Below are positions 17,546 through 26,296 of a stretch of 64,000 bases of DNA, in pieces. The DNA comes from Pseudomonas sp. PDM04 (GTDB taxonomy: Bacteria > Pseudomonadota > Gammaproteobacteria > Pseudomonadales > Pseudomonadaceae): positions 372,001-436,000 of the forward strand of contig NZ_JACVAI010000005.1 of the NCBI RefSeq assembly GCF_014851765.1, given 5' to 3'. The notes below the pieces were generated by a model that was not told the origin of the DNA, searched no databases, and was given only the letters and a program-made list of their open reading frames with translations. A program made the position numbers and the translations under genes. Every line of letters starts with the position of its first letter. Positions within the stretch are counted from its first letter, which is position 1.

Positions 17546-18406
17546 TCAGGCTTTTGGCAGGCCCAGCCCCTGGCCCATCTGCACCGGCGAACCGGCGCCC
17601 AGTTCTTCGGCCCACTTGACCTGATCCGGGCCGAACAGCACGACCGCCGTCGAACCCAGCTTGAAGCGACCCAGTTCGGCGCCCTTTTCCAGATGGATCG
17701 GCGCGCGGGCGGCTTCGTCGTAGCGGAAGGTTTTCAGCTCGCGTTTCGGTGGGGTCACGAGGCCCGCCCACACGGTTTCAATCGACGCCACGATCATCGC
17801 GCCGACCAGCACCACGGCCATTGGCCCGCGCTCGGTGTCGAAAATGCACGCCACCCGCTCGTTGCGGGCAAACAGCTCCGGAACGTTTTCAGCGGTGGTC
17901 TGGTTGACCGAGAAGATCCGCCCCGGGATATAGACCATCTCGCGCAGGGTGCCGGCCAGTGGCATGTGCACGCGGTGGTAGTCCTTGGGCGACAGGTAGA
18001 TGGTGGCGAAATCGCCGCCCATGAACGGCGCCGCGTTGGCCGGGTCACCTCCGAGCAATTCCAGTACGCTGAAGCTGTGGCCCTTGGCCTGGAACACGCG
18101 ACCGTGCTCGATCGGGCCGAGCTGGCTGACCGCGCCATCGGCGGGGCTGAGGATGGCGCCCGGGGTTTCGTCCAGCGGGCGTGCACCGTCCTTCAGGGCG
18201 CGGGTGAAGAAGGCGTTGAAGTGTTCATAGGCGGTGATGTCCTCGACCAGGGCCTGGGACATGTCCACCTGGTAGCGCTTGGCGAACCATGTGGTGAAAG
18301 CATTCTTGAACCAGCGCACGCGGCATTCGGCGATGCAGCCGGCCAGTCGCGAAAGCAAATGGTGGGGCAGCAGGTATTGGCTGAGGATAAACAGACGCTT
18401 GTTCAT
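17546..18406 (-). CDS. psd: Phosphatidylserine decarboxylase proenzyme
   Basis: Inner-membrane-associated, pyruvoyl-dependent enzyme that makes phosphatidylethanolamine from phosphatidylserine. 286 residues. The self-cleavage site LGST is present near residue 252 (FKLGSTAVVL); the catalytic His is in YHRVHMP near 143 and the Asp in SPADGAVS near 88. ATG 18406 has AAGGACAG upstream. Only 18 bp separate it from the rhdA stop, suggesting co-transcription. In E. coli psd neighbours rsgA and orn; here rhdA, an HDOD gene and motAB intervene, as in other Pseudomonas. Confidence 0.96.
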   Translation of the reverse strand: MNKRLFILSQYLLPHHLLSRLAGCIAECRVRWFKNAFTTWFAKRYQVDMSQALVEDITAYEHFNAFFTRALKDGARPLDETPGAILSPADGAVSQLGPIEHGRVFQAKGHSFSVLELLGGDPANAAPFMGGDFATIYLSPKDYHRVHMPLAGTLREMVYIPGRIFSVNQTTAENVPELFARNERVACIFDTERGPMAVVLVGAMIVASIETVWAGLVTPPKRELKTFRYDEAARAPIHLEKGAELGRFKLGSTAVVLFGPDQVKWAEELGAGSPVQMGQGLGLPKA

Positions 18407-18424
18407 TAACTGTCCTTAAAAACC

Positions 18425-19240
18425 TTAAATCTCGACGGGCGTATCGGGATGGTTGCCCCATTCGCCCCAGGAGCCGGCGTAGCCCTTGACCCGCGGATAA
18501 CCGAGGGACTTGGCCACCAGATAGGTGAAGCCAGAACGGTGGTGAGTCTGGCAATGGGTGATGACTTCTTTGTCCTTGCTGATCCCGAGTTGTTCCAGGA
18601 TCTGCGCCATGTCGGTACGGATGCGCAGGTTGCGCGCCGGGTCCATGCCCGCGGTCCATTCGAAATTGACCGCGCCGGGGATGTGTCCGGCCTTGGCGGC
18701 CAGGACTTTTTCGCCGGAATACTCCAGCGGTCCGCGCGCATCCCAGATTGCCAGGTCAGCCGCACCCAGGCGACTTTGCAGGTACTCGCGGGTAGCGGTG
18801 GGTTCCTCGTGCAGGGTCAACGAAACCGGGCCACCAGCCGCTGGCGGGACCTGGATCGACATCGGCGAACCTTCTGCCAGCCACGCTGGCAGGCCGCCGT
18901 CGAGGTAGTGGTATCGGTGGTGACCGATGACGTCCAGCAACCAGATGAAACGCCCGGCCCAACCGCCGCCTTCGTCGTCATAGACCACGTAGACCGCATC
19001 GGGGTTGTGGCCCAGCTCACCGAACAACGCCTCGAGCGCCGCTTGCGGTGGCATCAGGCCCGGCGCCGGTGGCTGGCCGAGTTGCGTGCGTTTCGGATCG
19101 ACGAAGCGCGCGCCGGGAATATGCCCTTCGGCATAGCGGGCGCTGCTGGTCAGGTCCACCAGAATCAGTTCACCGGCGTCGAGGCGAGGGAGCAAGTCGC
19201 TCGGTTCAATCACCAGCGGCAAGCCAGAGAAGTCAGACAT
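18425..19240 (-). CDS. rhdA: Thiosulfate sulfurtransferase RhdA (rhodanese)
   Basis: Two-domain rhodanese of 271 residues, equal in length to Azotobacter RhdA. The C-terminal domain bears the active-site loop HCQTHHRSG near residue 229, whose Cys carries the persulfide; the CQTHHR version is typical of the Azotobacter/Pseudomonas enzymes. The N-terminal domain is inactive (VVYDDEGGGWAGR lacks the Cys). I chose ATG 19240 because GGAGACC lies just upstream; six extra codons to 19258 have no ribosome-binding site. It probably transfers sulfur from thiosulfate in sulfur mobilisation or cyanide detoxification. Confidence 0.9.
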   Translation of the reverse strand: MSDFSGLPLVIEPSDLLPRLDAGELILVDLTSSARYAEGHIPGARFVDPKRTQLGQPPAPGLMPPQAALEALFGELGHNPDAVYVVYDDEGGGWAGRFIWLLDVIGHHRYHYLDGGLPAWLAEGSPMSIQVPPAAGGPVSLTLHEEPTATREYLQSRLGAADLAIWDARGPLEYSGEKVLAAKAGHIPGAVNFEWTAGMDPARNLRIRTDMAQILEQLGISKDKEVITHCQTHHRSGFTYLVAKSLGYPRVKGYAGSWGEWGNHPDTPVEI

Positions 19241-19279
19241 GTGAGGTCTCCAGAGCACAAAGGGGAGGATTGTAGCGGG

Positions 19280-20818
19280 TCATTGGCCGCGATGGCTAAA
19301 GCTGTGCAGGGCTTTCTCGATGCACTGCGCGGTTTTACCGAAAGCCTGCACGGTGATGTCCGAAAACGGCCCGCCTCCCTGATCCGCCACCACGATCATG
19401 ATCACGCGGCCGTTGTTGACCAGCGAGCGCAGCAGCAGGTGATCACCGCGAAATTGTGCGCGCAGGCCAGGCGGCAACAGCGCTGAAAACTGTGCGTTGT
19501 TGGCCGGCGTTATACGCACCTGGGCCTGTTGCGCCAGCAGGCGTTGCAACACGTTGCTCTGGCTGACCACGAAATTCAGCCCGCCCGCCTCCTTGGGCAG
19601 CCCGGCCGTCTGGTGCACCCGAAGATTGGCGTGGGTGCGGTCCGCCATCAGGATCATCACCCGGCGCATGCCGCACGCCACCAGGGCGTCCCGGGCCGAG
19701 TTGGTCAAGTGCATGGCGTTGGTGAACCGGCTGGGTTCCACCAGCAGCTCGGCACATTGCACGCGCCACTTGGCCAGGTCTTCGGTGGTCGGGGCCGGGG
19801 CGGGCATCAGGCCGGCGGGGACGTGCGAGGAGCCCCACGGCCACAGCAGCGCAATGGCAGGGTGCCAAAGGTCCGGCGCAGCGTGATGGCGTGCGCTGTT
19901 GGCCGCCTGCTGGTGCAGTTGCTGCTGCAACTCGTCCATGGGCATTTGCAGGTAAAGGCTGGTCAGGTACTGCCAGCGCTCACTGTGCGGGCAGTCCCAG
20001 GACTGTTGCGCCGAGAGTGCCAGGCCGTTGGCCAGCAACACGGTGTTGGCGGGCTGATTGAGCCAGCGACGCAACGTCGGGTCGTCATCGAGCCGGTTCT
20101 GCTGGCGCAGCGGGTGATCGACGTCACGGGCGATGCGCAGGACTTTCACCAGCTCGCGCTGTTCCTTGAGCAGCAGCCTGTAACCCTGCTGCACCCAGAT
20201 CGGCAGGCGCCAGGTCTCCACCAGCTTCTGCGCAATCCGCAGCAAACGCACGCCGAACAATTGTTTCTCGACGGTGCGTGCCGACTCGCCCTTGTGGATG
20301 ACCCGCAGCTCCCACTCCTCGAGCAGTTGCGGGTGAGTCAACGCCATCGGCCACAGCGGTGACAGGAACAACAGACTGCCCCAATGGATGTCCTGCCACA
20401 GCCGGGCCAGGCGTGCAGCGAAAAAGCCATTGGCCTGCTGGGTCGCGTGCTGGCTGATCAACTGCAGTTGGCGCAGGGTCACGGGAATTTGCGATTCAGG
20501 CATCGCGGGCAGGCGCGCGAGCAGCTCTTCGGTGCGCTTCAAGCCCAGGCGAGTGATCGCCACTTCGAGGTTTTCCGCCGGTTCGGCCATGCTGCCGTGA
20601 GTCTGCCGGTTGGCTTCGCGAATCACGCTCAGGGCCAGCGCAGGGCTGTCCTGCATCAGCTCGGCGATATCGCGCAGCGAGCTGCGATTGTCGCCGATTG
20701 CCTTGCAAACCCGGTCGTGGCTGGCTTGCGGGACGGGCAGGCGAACACCATCGAGAAGCTTTACCCAGCCTTCGAGCGTGGTCGGTTTTGGAGCTGGAAC
20801 GTTCGTTTCATTCGCCAT
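19280..20818 (-). CDS. HDOD domain protein
   Basis: A 512-residue cytoplasmic protein. The HDOD domain covers roughly residues 20-225 (DRVCKAIGDNRSSLRDIAELMQDSPALALSVIREAN), with catalytic HD residues of true HD hydrolases not conserved, as usual for HDOD. The C-terminal ~150 residues look GAF-like (DALVACGMRRVMILMADRT, then GLPKEAGGLNFVV). HDOD proteins in Pseudomonas often act in signalling, motility or stress. The gene is divergent from motA and 39 bp from rhdA, so its promoter region faces the flagellar motor operon. Confidence 0.75.
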   Translation of the reverse strand: MANETNVPAPKPTTLEGWVKLLDGVRLPVPQASHDRVCKAIGDNRSSLRDIAELMQDSPALALSVIREANRQTHGSMAEPAENLEVAITRLGLKRTEELLARLPAMPESQIPVTLRQLQLISQHATQQANGFFAARLARLWQDIHWGSLLFLSPLWPMALTHPQLLEEWELRVIHKGESARTVEKQLFGVRLLRIAQKLVETWRLPIWVQQGYRLLLKEQRELVKVLRIARDVDHPLRQQNRLDDDPTLRRWLNQPANTVLLANGLALSAQQSWDCPHSERWQYLTSLYLQMPMDELQQQLHQQAANSARHHAAPDLWHPAIALLWPWGSSHVPAGLMPAPAPTTEDLAKWRVQCAELLVEPSRFTNAMHLTNSARDALVACGMRRVMILMADRTHANLRVHQTAGLPKEAGGLNFVVSQSNVLQRLLAQQAQVRITPANNAQFSALLPPGLRAQFRGDHLLLRSLVNNGRVIMIVVADQGGGPFSDITVQAFGKTAQCIEKALHSFSHRGQ

Positions 20819-20889
20819 GGTTGGACGTGATCATCGTCTGCAATACCTGCGCCCTGAATGGGCCAAATTGGCTTTTCGCCTGAACTGGC

Positions 20890-20916
20890 TATAGTCTGGC
20901 GCAGTTTTGCCGATAA
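20890..20916 (+). promoter_or_regulatory. FliA (sigma-28) promoter of motAB
   Basis: TATAGTCT at 20890 (6 of 8 matches to TAAAGTTT), an 11-base spacer, then a perfect GCCGATAA at 20909. This is the class of promoter that drives late flagellar genes. It ends ~70 bases before the motA ATG. Confidence 0.82.
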
Positions 20917-20984
20917 GTAGAAGAAGAGATTTTTTAACTTCCGAATATGACCTTGAACCCGACTCAGTAAGTGCTCTCCTACCT

Positions 20985-21836
20985 ATGGCTAAAATAATCG
21001 GCATCATCGTCGTGTTCGCGAGCGTGCTCGGCGGATACGTGCTCTCCCACGGCAAGATTGCGGCCCTGATCCAACCCTTCGAGGTCTTGATCATCGGCGG
21101 CGCAGCCCTCGGTGCATTCTTGCAGGCCAACCCTGGCTACATGACCATGCACGTGCTCAAGAAGTCCCTGGGCATGTTCAGTTCCCGTTTCAGCCACACT
21201 TTCTACCTGGAAGTGCTGGGGCTGGTGTACGAGATCCTCAACAAAAGTCGTCGCGAAGGCATGATGGCCATCGAAGGCGACATCGAAGACGCGGCCGCCA
21301 GCCCGATCTTTGCCAAATACCCGGCAGTGCTCAAGGACGAACGCATGACCGCGTTCATCTGCGATTACCTGCGCATCATGTCGTCCGGCAACATGGCTCC
21401 CCATGAGCTGGAAGGCCTGTTCGACATGGAACTCTACAGCCTCAAGGAAGACCTCGAGCATCCGTCCCACGCGGTGAACGGTATCGCCGACGGCATGCCG
21501 GGCTTCGGTATCGTCGCGGCCGTACTGGGTATCGTGGTGACCATGGCGTCCCTGGGCGACGGTGACCAGAAATCCATCGGCCTGCACGTGGGTGCGGCGC
21601 TCGTCGGTACGTTCTTCGGTATTCTCGCCGCGTACGGTTTCTTCGGTCCGCTGGCCCACTCCCTGGCTCATGATGCCAAGGAAGAGCTGAACGTGTATGA
21701 AGCGATCAAGGCTTCGCTGGTGGCTTCGGCCTCCGGCATGCCGCCTTCGCTGGCCGTGGAGTTCGGGCGCAAGGTTCTGTACCCGGCGCACCGTCCTAGC
21801 TTCGCTGAGCTGGAACAAGCGGTTCGCGGTCGCTAA
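20985..21836 (+). CDS. motA: Flagellar motor stator protein MotA
   Basis: Proton-channel subunit of the flagellar stator, forming a 5:2 complex with MotB in the inner membrane. 283 residues with four membrane segments: IIGIIVVFASVLGGYVL, EVLIIGGAALGAFLQ, and a later pair including FGIVAAVLGIVVTMASLG and AALVGTFFGILAAYGFFGPL. The cytoplasmic loop contains the charged region contacting FliG. ATG 20985 gives MAKIIGIIVVFAS, the family start. motB begins 3 bases after the stop. Confidence 0.96.
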   Translation: MAKIIGIIVVFASVLGGYVLSHGKIAALIQPFEVLIIGGAALGAFLQANPGYMTMHVLKKSLGMFSSRFSHTFYLEVLGLVYEILNKSRREGMMAIEGDIEDAAASPIFAKYPAVLKDERMTAFICDYLRIMSSGNMAPHELEGLFDMELYSLKEDLEHPSHAVNGIADGMPGFGIVAAVLGIVVTMASLGDGDQKSIGLHVGAALVGTFFGILAAYGFFGPLAHSLAHDAKEELNVYEAIKASLVASASGMPPSLAVEFGRKVLYPAHRPSFAELEQAVRGR

Positions 21837-21839
21837 GCC

Positions 21840-22868
21840 ATGGAAAATAATCAGCCGATAATCGTCAAGCGCGTCAAGCGCATCGCCGGCGGGCACCACG
21901 GGGGCGCTTGGAAAATCGCCTTCGCGGACTTCGCCACGGCGATGATGGCGTTCTTCCTGGTGTTGTGGCTGCTGTCCACCGCCACACCGGAACAGAAGCT
22001 CGCCATCGCCGGTTACTTCAAGGACCCGGTCGGTTTTTCCGAGAGCGGCACACCCTACATCATCGACCTGGGCGGTACGCCGACCCTGGCGCCGGAGAAC
22101 ACCCTCAACCCCGAGGTGAAGTCCCAGCCGCAGCCGGACAAGGTGACCGTCGACACCGAACAGGTCGAAGGCATGGCCGAGATGGTGGAGAAGGAGCGTC
22201 TGGAACTGCTGCTGCAAGAGTTGCAGAACAAGGTTGAAGAAAACCCGCAACTGCAGAAGTTCAAGGATCAGATCCTGTTCGAGATCACCACCGACGGCTT
22301 GCGCATCCAGATCGTGGACGCCGAGAACCGCCCGATGTTCGACTCCGGCAGTGCTCGCCTGAAACCGTATTTCGAAGACATTCTGCTGGCCATGGCCGAC
22401 ACCATCAAGGCGGTGCCGAACAAGATCAGCATCAGTGGTCACACCGATGCCAAGCCGTACGCCGGCACCGGCGATTTCGGCAACTGGGAGCTTTCGGCCA
22501 ACCGCGCCAACGCCGCACGTCGCGCGCTGGTGGCGGGCAGTTATCCGGACGAGCAAGTGGCGCGCGTGGTGGGTTATGCGTCGTCGGCCTTGTTCGATCG
22601 CGAGAACCCGCTCAATCCGGTCAACCGTCGCATCGACATCATTGTGCTGACCAAGAAGGCCCAGCGGGCCATCGAAGGCTCGCAAGGTGCCGAGCCTGCT
22701 CCGGAGCCGGCGCAAGGCCAGGGCGGCCCAGGTGAAGTGCCGGCCACACCGGCCGATCCGAACGCGCTGCCTCCGGGGAAGGAACCGCTGCCGGCCCATG
22801 AGCTTCGCGAACGCCTGAACCTGTTCGACGACCCGGCGCCGAAACCGGCAGAACCGCCGAAGCCTTGA
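21840..22868 (+). CDS. motB: Flagellar motor stator protein MotB
   Basis: 342 residues. A short cytoplasmic N terminus is followed by one membrane helix (FADFATAMMAFFLVLWLLS, ~29-48) with the proton-carrying Asp in ADFATAMM, a periplasmic plug and linker, and an OmpA-like peptidoglycan-binding domain around residues 150-270 (ISGHTDAKPYAG, NWELSANRANAARR). The last ~60 residues are rich in Pro, Ala and Glu. The gene is coupled to motA and ends at a rho-independent terminator. Pseudomonads often carry a second stator, MotCD; the short plug and H-GGAWKIAFADF start match MotAB. Confidence 0.95.
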   Translation: MENNQPIIVKRVKRIAGGHHGGAWKIAFADFATAMMAFFLVLWLLSTATPEQKLAIAGYFKDPVGFSESGTPYIIDLGGTPTLAPENTLNPEVKSQPQPDKVTVDTEQVEGMAEMVEKERLELLLQELQNKVEENPQLQKFKDQILFEITTDGLRIQIVDAENRPMFDSGSARLKPYFEDILLAMADTIKAVPNKISISGHTDAKPYAGTGDFGNWELSANRANAARRALVAGSYPDEQVARVVGYASSALFDRENPLNPVNRRIDIIVLTKKAQRAIEGSQGAEPAPEPAQGQGGPGEVPATPADPNALPPGKEPLPAHELRERLNLFDDPAPKPAEPPKP

Positions 22869-22873
22869 TCCAC

Positions 22874-22901
22874 AAAAAACCGACAGCGATGTCGGTTTTT
22901 T
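22874..22901 (+). terminator. Terminator after motB
   Basis: Stem AAAAAACCGACA / TGTCGGTTTTTT with loop GCGA, five bases after the motB stop. Confidence 0.9.
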
Positions 22902-22923
22902 GCATCCCGCCTGGACGCACCCC

Positions 22924-23690
22924 CTGTAGGCGCGAGCCTGCCCGCGAAGAACCTGAGACCGCCACGGGGCATCAGGCACCCCCGTGTCATCGTTGACGAC
23001 CATCGCGAGCAGGGCTCGCTACCACAGGTCCAGCATTGTCCATGTGGGAGCGAGCCTGCTCGCGAAGAACCTGAGACCGCCACGGGGCATCAGGCACCCC
23101 GCGTCATCGTTGACGACCATCGCGAGCAGGGCTCGCTCCCACAGGTCCAGCATTATCCATGTGGGAGCGAGCCTGCTCGCGAAGAACCTGAGGCCGCCAC
23201 TGGGCATCAGGCACCCCGCGTCATCGTTGACGACCATCGCGAGCAGGGCTCGCTCCCACCGGTCCAGCATTGTCCATGTGGGAGCGAGCCTGCTCGCGAA
23301 GAGCCTGAGACCGCCACGAGGCATCAGGCACCCCGCGTCATCGTTGACGACCATCGCGAGCAGGGCTCGCTCCCACAGGTTCAGCATTGTCCATGTGGGA
23401 GCGAGCCTGCCCGCGATGAGCCTGAGTCCGCCACGGGGCATCAGGCACCCCCGTGTCATCGTTGACGACCATCGCGAGCAGGGCTCGCTCCCACAGGTTC
23501 AGCATTGTCCATGTAGGAGCAAGCCTGCTCGCGAAGAACCTGAGACCGCCACGGGGCATCAGGCACCCCCGTGTCATCGTTGACGACCATCGCGAGCAGG
23601 GCTCGCTCCCACAGGTTCAGCATTGTCCATGTGGGAGCGAGCCTGCTCGCGATGAGCCTGAGGCCACATACGGGGCCAGGGCGGCCATGG
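22924..23690. repeat. Tandem REPIN array (117-118 bp units)
   Basis: Six complete inverted REP pairs, preceded by one lone right arm, in head-to-tail tandem. Right arms (CATGTGGGAGCGAGCCTGC) begin at 22924, 23041, 23158, 23275, 23392, 23510 and 23628; left arms (CATCGCGAGCAGGGCTCGCT) begin at 23001, 23118, 23235, 23352, 23470 and 23588. Between pairs lies a shared ~50-bp spacer (GAACCTGAGACCGCCACG, then GGGCATCAGGCACC and CGTCATCGTTGACGAC). The period is 117 bp three times over four units, then 118 bp. Copies differ by few substitutions, so the array is young. It fills the 892-bp gap between motB and rsgA. Confidence 0.92.
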
Positions 23691-23711
23691 AAAAGCCATC
23701 CGCTGAAAACC

Positions 23712-23740
23712 AAAAAGCCGCGAAATGATCGCGGCTTTTT
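23712..23740. terminator. Bidirectional terminator at the rsgA 3' end
   Basis: Stem AAAAAGCCGCGA / TCGCGGCTTTTT with loop AATGA, 21 bases beyond the rsgA stop (minus strand). Confidence 0.88.
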
Positions 23741-23760
23741 CGTGTGTGGGTGAACGCTGT

Positions 23761-24792
23761 CTAGTAGCTGCTCTCCGGCAGGCTCGCGATGATCGAGCGA
23801 TAGCTGTTCATCCGTTGCTGGTGCACCCGGCCTTCTTCCAATGCCTTGAGCAGGGCGCAACCCGGTTCGCGGTCGTGCTTGCAGTCGCGGAAGCGGCAGG
23901 TGCCGATCAGGTCGTTGAACTCGATGAAGCCGGCCTCGACGTCGGCTCGGCTGACGTGGCCGAGGCCGAATTCACGGATGCCGGGGGAGTCGATCAACTC
24001 GCCGCCACCGGGGAAGTGGAACAGCCGCGCGGTGGTCGTGGTGTGGGTGCCCTGGCCGGACAGTTCGGACAGCGGACCGACGCGGGTGTCGACGTCCGGC
24101 AGCAGGCTGTTGACCAGCGATGACTTGCCGACACCGGACTGGCCGACGAACACGCTGATGCGCCCGTCCAGCTTCTGTTGCAGTTGTTCCATGCCGTTGC
24201 CGTGGTGCGCCGACACTTCCAGCACCGGATAACCCAGGCTGCGGTACACCGCGAGCAGGGCGTTGAGGGCCGGGGCGTTGTGTTCGTCGATCAGGTCGAA
24301 TTTATTGAGCAGCAACAATGGCCGGATGCCGGCGTGTTCGGCCGCCACCAGATAGCGGTCGATCAAATTGGCGTGCGGCTCGGGCAACGGCGCGAAGACG
24401 ATGACGATCATGTCGACGTTGGCCGCCACGGGCTTGAGCTGGCCTCGGGTGTCCGGGCGGCAGAGTTCGGTTTTGCGCGGCAGTTGCGCCACGATCACAC
24501 CGATGCCCTGGTTGCCGGCACGCCACACCACCTGGTCGCCCGTCACCAGCGCCGGCAGGTTGGCGCGCAGGTAGCAGCGGCACACCTGGCCCGCCAACTC
24601 GCCATCCAGCGCTTCGACCTCGACCTGCACGCCGAAGTGCGCGATCACCAGGCCTGTCTGTTCCGGACCCAGGTCGCCACCTTCAAGTGCCTCGACAGCC
24701 GAGGACTCGCGTTTGGCGGCGCGGGCAGCGCGTTCGCCCTGAATCTTTTCGATGCGCCAGTTTTGACGACGATTGAGTTGGCGTTTGGCCAT
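23761..24792 (-). CDS. rsgA: Ribosome small-subunit GTPase RsgA
   Basis: Circularly permuted GTPase that acts in late 30S maturation. 343 residues: OB-fold near residues 45-115, then G4 NKFDLID near 163, G1 GQSGVGKSSL near 218, switch GQGTHTTT near 246, G3 DSPGIREFG near 266, and a C-terminal zinc motif (CRFRDCKHDREPGC near 299). The N terminus is basic (MAKRQLNRRQNWR). It is divergent from orn with a 107-bp gap, the same arrangement as in E. coli. Confidence 0.96.
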   Translation of the reverse strand: MAKRQLNRRQNWRIEKIQGERAARAAKRESSAVEALEGGDLGPEQTGLVIAHFGVQVEVEALDGELAGQVCRCYLRANLPALVTGDQVVWRAGNQGIGVIVAQLPRKTELCRPDTRGQLKPVAANVDMIVIVFAPLPEPHANLIDRYLVAAEHAGIRPLLLLNKFDLIDEHNAPALNALLAVYRSLGYPVLEVSAHHGNGMEQLQQKLDGRISVFVGQSGVGKSSLVNSLLPDVDTRVGPLSELSGQGTHTTTTARLFHFPGGGELIDSPGIREFGLGHVSRADVEAGFIEFNDLIGTCRFRDCKHDREPGCALLKALEEGRVHQQRMNSYRSIIASLPESSY

Positions 24793-24899
24793 GGGTGTTC
24801 CGTATGAAGAATACAGCGATTAGGTAAAACGGCCGCGAGTTTAGCACGCCCGGCCGCCTCCCTAAGCTAAACTGCGCAGCATTGCCTAGGAGCCGACAC

Positions 24900-25442
24900 A
24901 TGCAAAACGCGCAAAACCTGATCTGGATCGACCTGGAAATGACCGGTCTGAACCCTGACACCGACGTCATCATCGAAATGGCCACCATCGTCACCGACAG
25001 TGAGCTGAACACCCTCGCCGAAGGTCCGGTGATCGCCATCCACCACAGTGACGAAGTCCTCGCCACCATGGACGAGTGGAACACCCGCACCCACGGCAAT
25101 TCGGGCCTGACCCAGCGCGTTCGCGAGAGCCGCATCAGCATGGCCGAAGCGGAAGCCCAAACCATCGCCTTCCTGGAGCAGTGGGTGCCCAAGGGCAAGT
25201 CGCCGATCTGCGGCAACAGCATCTGCCAGGATCGTCGCTTCCTTTATACCCACATGAAAGCTCTGGAAAGCTTCTTCCATTACCGCAACCTCGATGTCTC
25301 GACGCTCAAGGAACTGGCCGCGCGCTGGGCGCCGGATGTGCGCGACAGTTTCAAGAAGGGCAGCACCCACTTGGCGCTGGACGATATCCGCGAATCGATT
25401 GCCGAGTTGCAGCACTACCGCAAGCATTTCATCAAGTTCTGA
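24900..25442 (+). CDS. orn: Oligoribonuclease Orn
   Basis: DEDDh 3'-5' exonuclease that degrades dinucleotides, including pGpG from c-di-GMP turnover; 180 residues, the usual length. Motifs: WIDLEMTGL (Asp and Glu) near residue 9, the NSICQDRRF segment near 109, and HLALDDIRES with the catalytic His and Asp near 157. ATG 24900 was chosen because CTAGGAG lies upstream and the protein starts MQNAQNLIWIDLEMTG. It marks the left edge of the accessory region. Confidence 0.97.
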   Translation: MQNAQNLIWIDLEMTGLNPDTDVIIEMATIVTDSELNTLAEGPVIAIHHSDEVLATMDEWNTRTHGNSGLTQRVRESRISMAEAEAQTIAFLEQWVPKGKSPICGNSICQDRRFLYTHMKALESFFHYRNLDVSTLKELAARWAPDVRDSFKKGSTHLALDDIRESIAELQHYRKHFIKF

Positions 25443-25452
25443 CGGTTTGACC

Positions 25453-25532
25453 CCATCGCGAGCGGGCTCGCTCCCACACCGGATCTTCAGTGTTCACGAG
25501 ATCCCTGTGGGAGCGAGCCTGCTCGCGATGGC
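25453..25532. repeat. REPIN downstream of orn
   Basis: Inverted REP pair (CATCGCGAGCGGGCTCGCTC and GGGAGCGAGCCTGCTCGCGA) with ~34 bp between the arms. It fills the gap between orn and the TRIC gene. Confidence 0.86.
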
Positions 25533-25571
25533 GGCTCCCGTCGACGATTGCCCCCCCGCAAGGACCGCCCC

Positions 25572-26183
25572 ATGCTGTTGATGCTCTACCTGATCGCCAT
25601 TACCGCCGAAGCCATGACCGGGGCGTTGTCCGCCGGTCGGCGGGGCATGGACTGGTTTGGCGTGGTGCTGATCGCCTGCATCACGGCGTTGGGCGGTGGT
25701 TCGGCCAGGGATGTATTGCTCGGGCATTACCCACTGACGTGGGTCAAACACCCGGAGTACCTGGTGCTGACCTCGATTGCGGCGATGGTCACGGTCTTTA
25801 CCGCGCGCTGGATGCGTCACCTGCGTTCGCTGTTCCTGGTGCTCGACGCCGTGGGGCTGGTGGCGTTCACCCTGATTGGCTGCATGACTGCCCTGGAAAT
25901 GGGCCATGGCATGCTGGTGGCTTCGGTCAGTGGCGTGATCACCGGGGTGTTCGGCGGCATCCTGCGCGACATTTTCTGCAACGATATCCCGCTGATCTTC
26001 CGGCGCGAACTCTACGCCAGCGTGTCGTTCGCCGCGGCCTGGTGCTACATGCTGTGCATCTACCTGCAACTTCCCGGCGAACAGGCGATTCTGATCACCT
26101 TGTTCGGTGGCTTTTTATTGCGCCTGTTGGCCATTCGTTTTCATTGGGAAATGCCGAAGTTTGTCTATAACGATGAACAGTGA
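25572..26183 (+). CDS. TRIC/UPF0126 family membrane protein
   Basis: A 203-residue inner-membrane protein with six to seven hydrophobic segments arranged as two similar halves. The family signature GGGSARDVLLG appears near residue 43 and again in degenerate form as GVFGGILRDIFCND near 125. This is the 'trimeric intracellular cation channel' (UPF0126, YadS-like) family; bacterial members conduct K+ in vitro, but their role is unclear. ATG 25572 follows AAGGA. It lies between orn and the toxin cluster, so it may or may not be part of the accessory insertion. Confidence 0.82.
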   Translation: MLLMLYLIAITAEAMTGALSAGRRGMDWFGVVLIACITALGGGSARDVLLGHYPLTWVKHPEYLVLTSIAAMVTVFTARWMRHLRSLFLVLDAVGLVAFTLIGCMTALEMGHGMLVASVSGVITGVFGGILRDIFCNDIPLIFRRELYASVSFAAAWCYMLCIYLQLPGEQAILITLFGGFLLRLLAIRFHWEMPKFVYNDEQ

Positions 26184-26196
26184 ACAGGCCCCGCAA

Positions 26197-26213
26197 TGTT
26201 CGTAAACAGAACA
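26197..26213. promoter_or_regulatory. Inverted repeat upstream of the toxin gene
   Basis: TGTTC-N7-GAACA dyad, about 85-100 bases before the toxin ATG, followed by an AT-rich GGTATATATGTAG stretch at ~26224. It could be an operator, but it is short. Confidence 0.3.
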
Positions 26214-26296
26214 TGCAGGGTTGCGGTATATATGTAGGACATGCCGGATGACTCATTGAATAACCTGTGGTTTGCCACCGTTCACAGGGTATTCAT

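Noticed and set aside
20979..23003. 674-aa open frame antisense to motAB
   Set aside because: It runs opposite to two clearly recognised genes and into the REPIN array.
22984..23583. 199-aa open frame (and long minus-strand frames) across the REPIN array
   Set aside because: The frame exists only because the repeat period of 117 is a multiple of three; the product is a repetitive translation of REP sequence with no ribosome-binding site.
22924..23690. Possible CRISPR array
   Set aside because: The repeats are long and palindromic, the 'spacers' are the same in every unit, and no cas genes are near.
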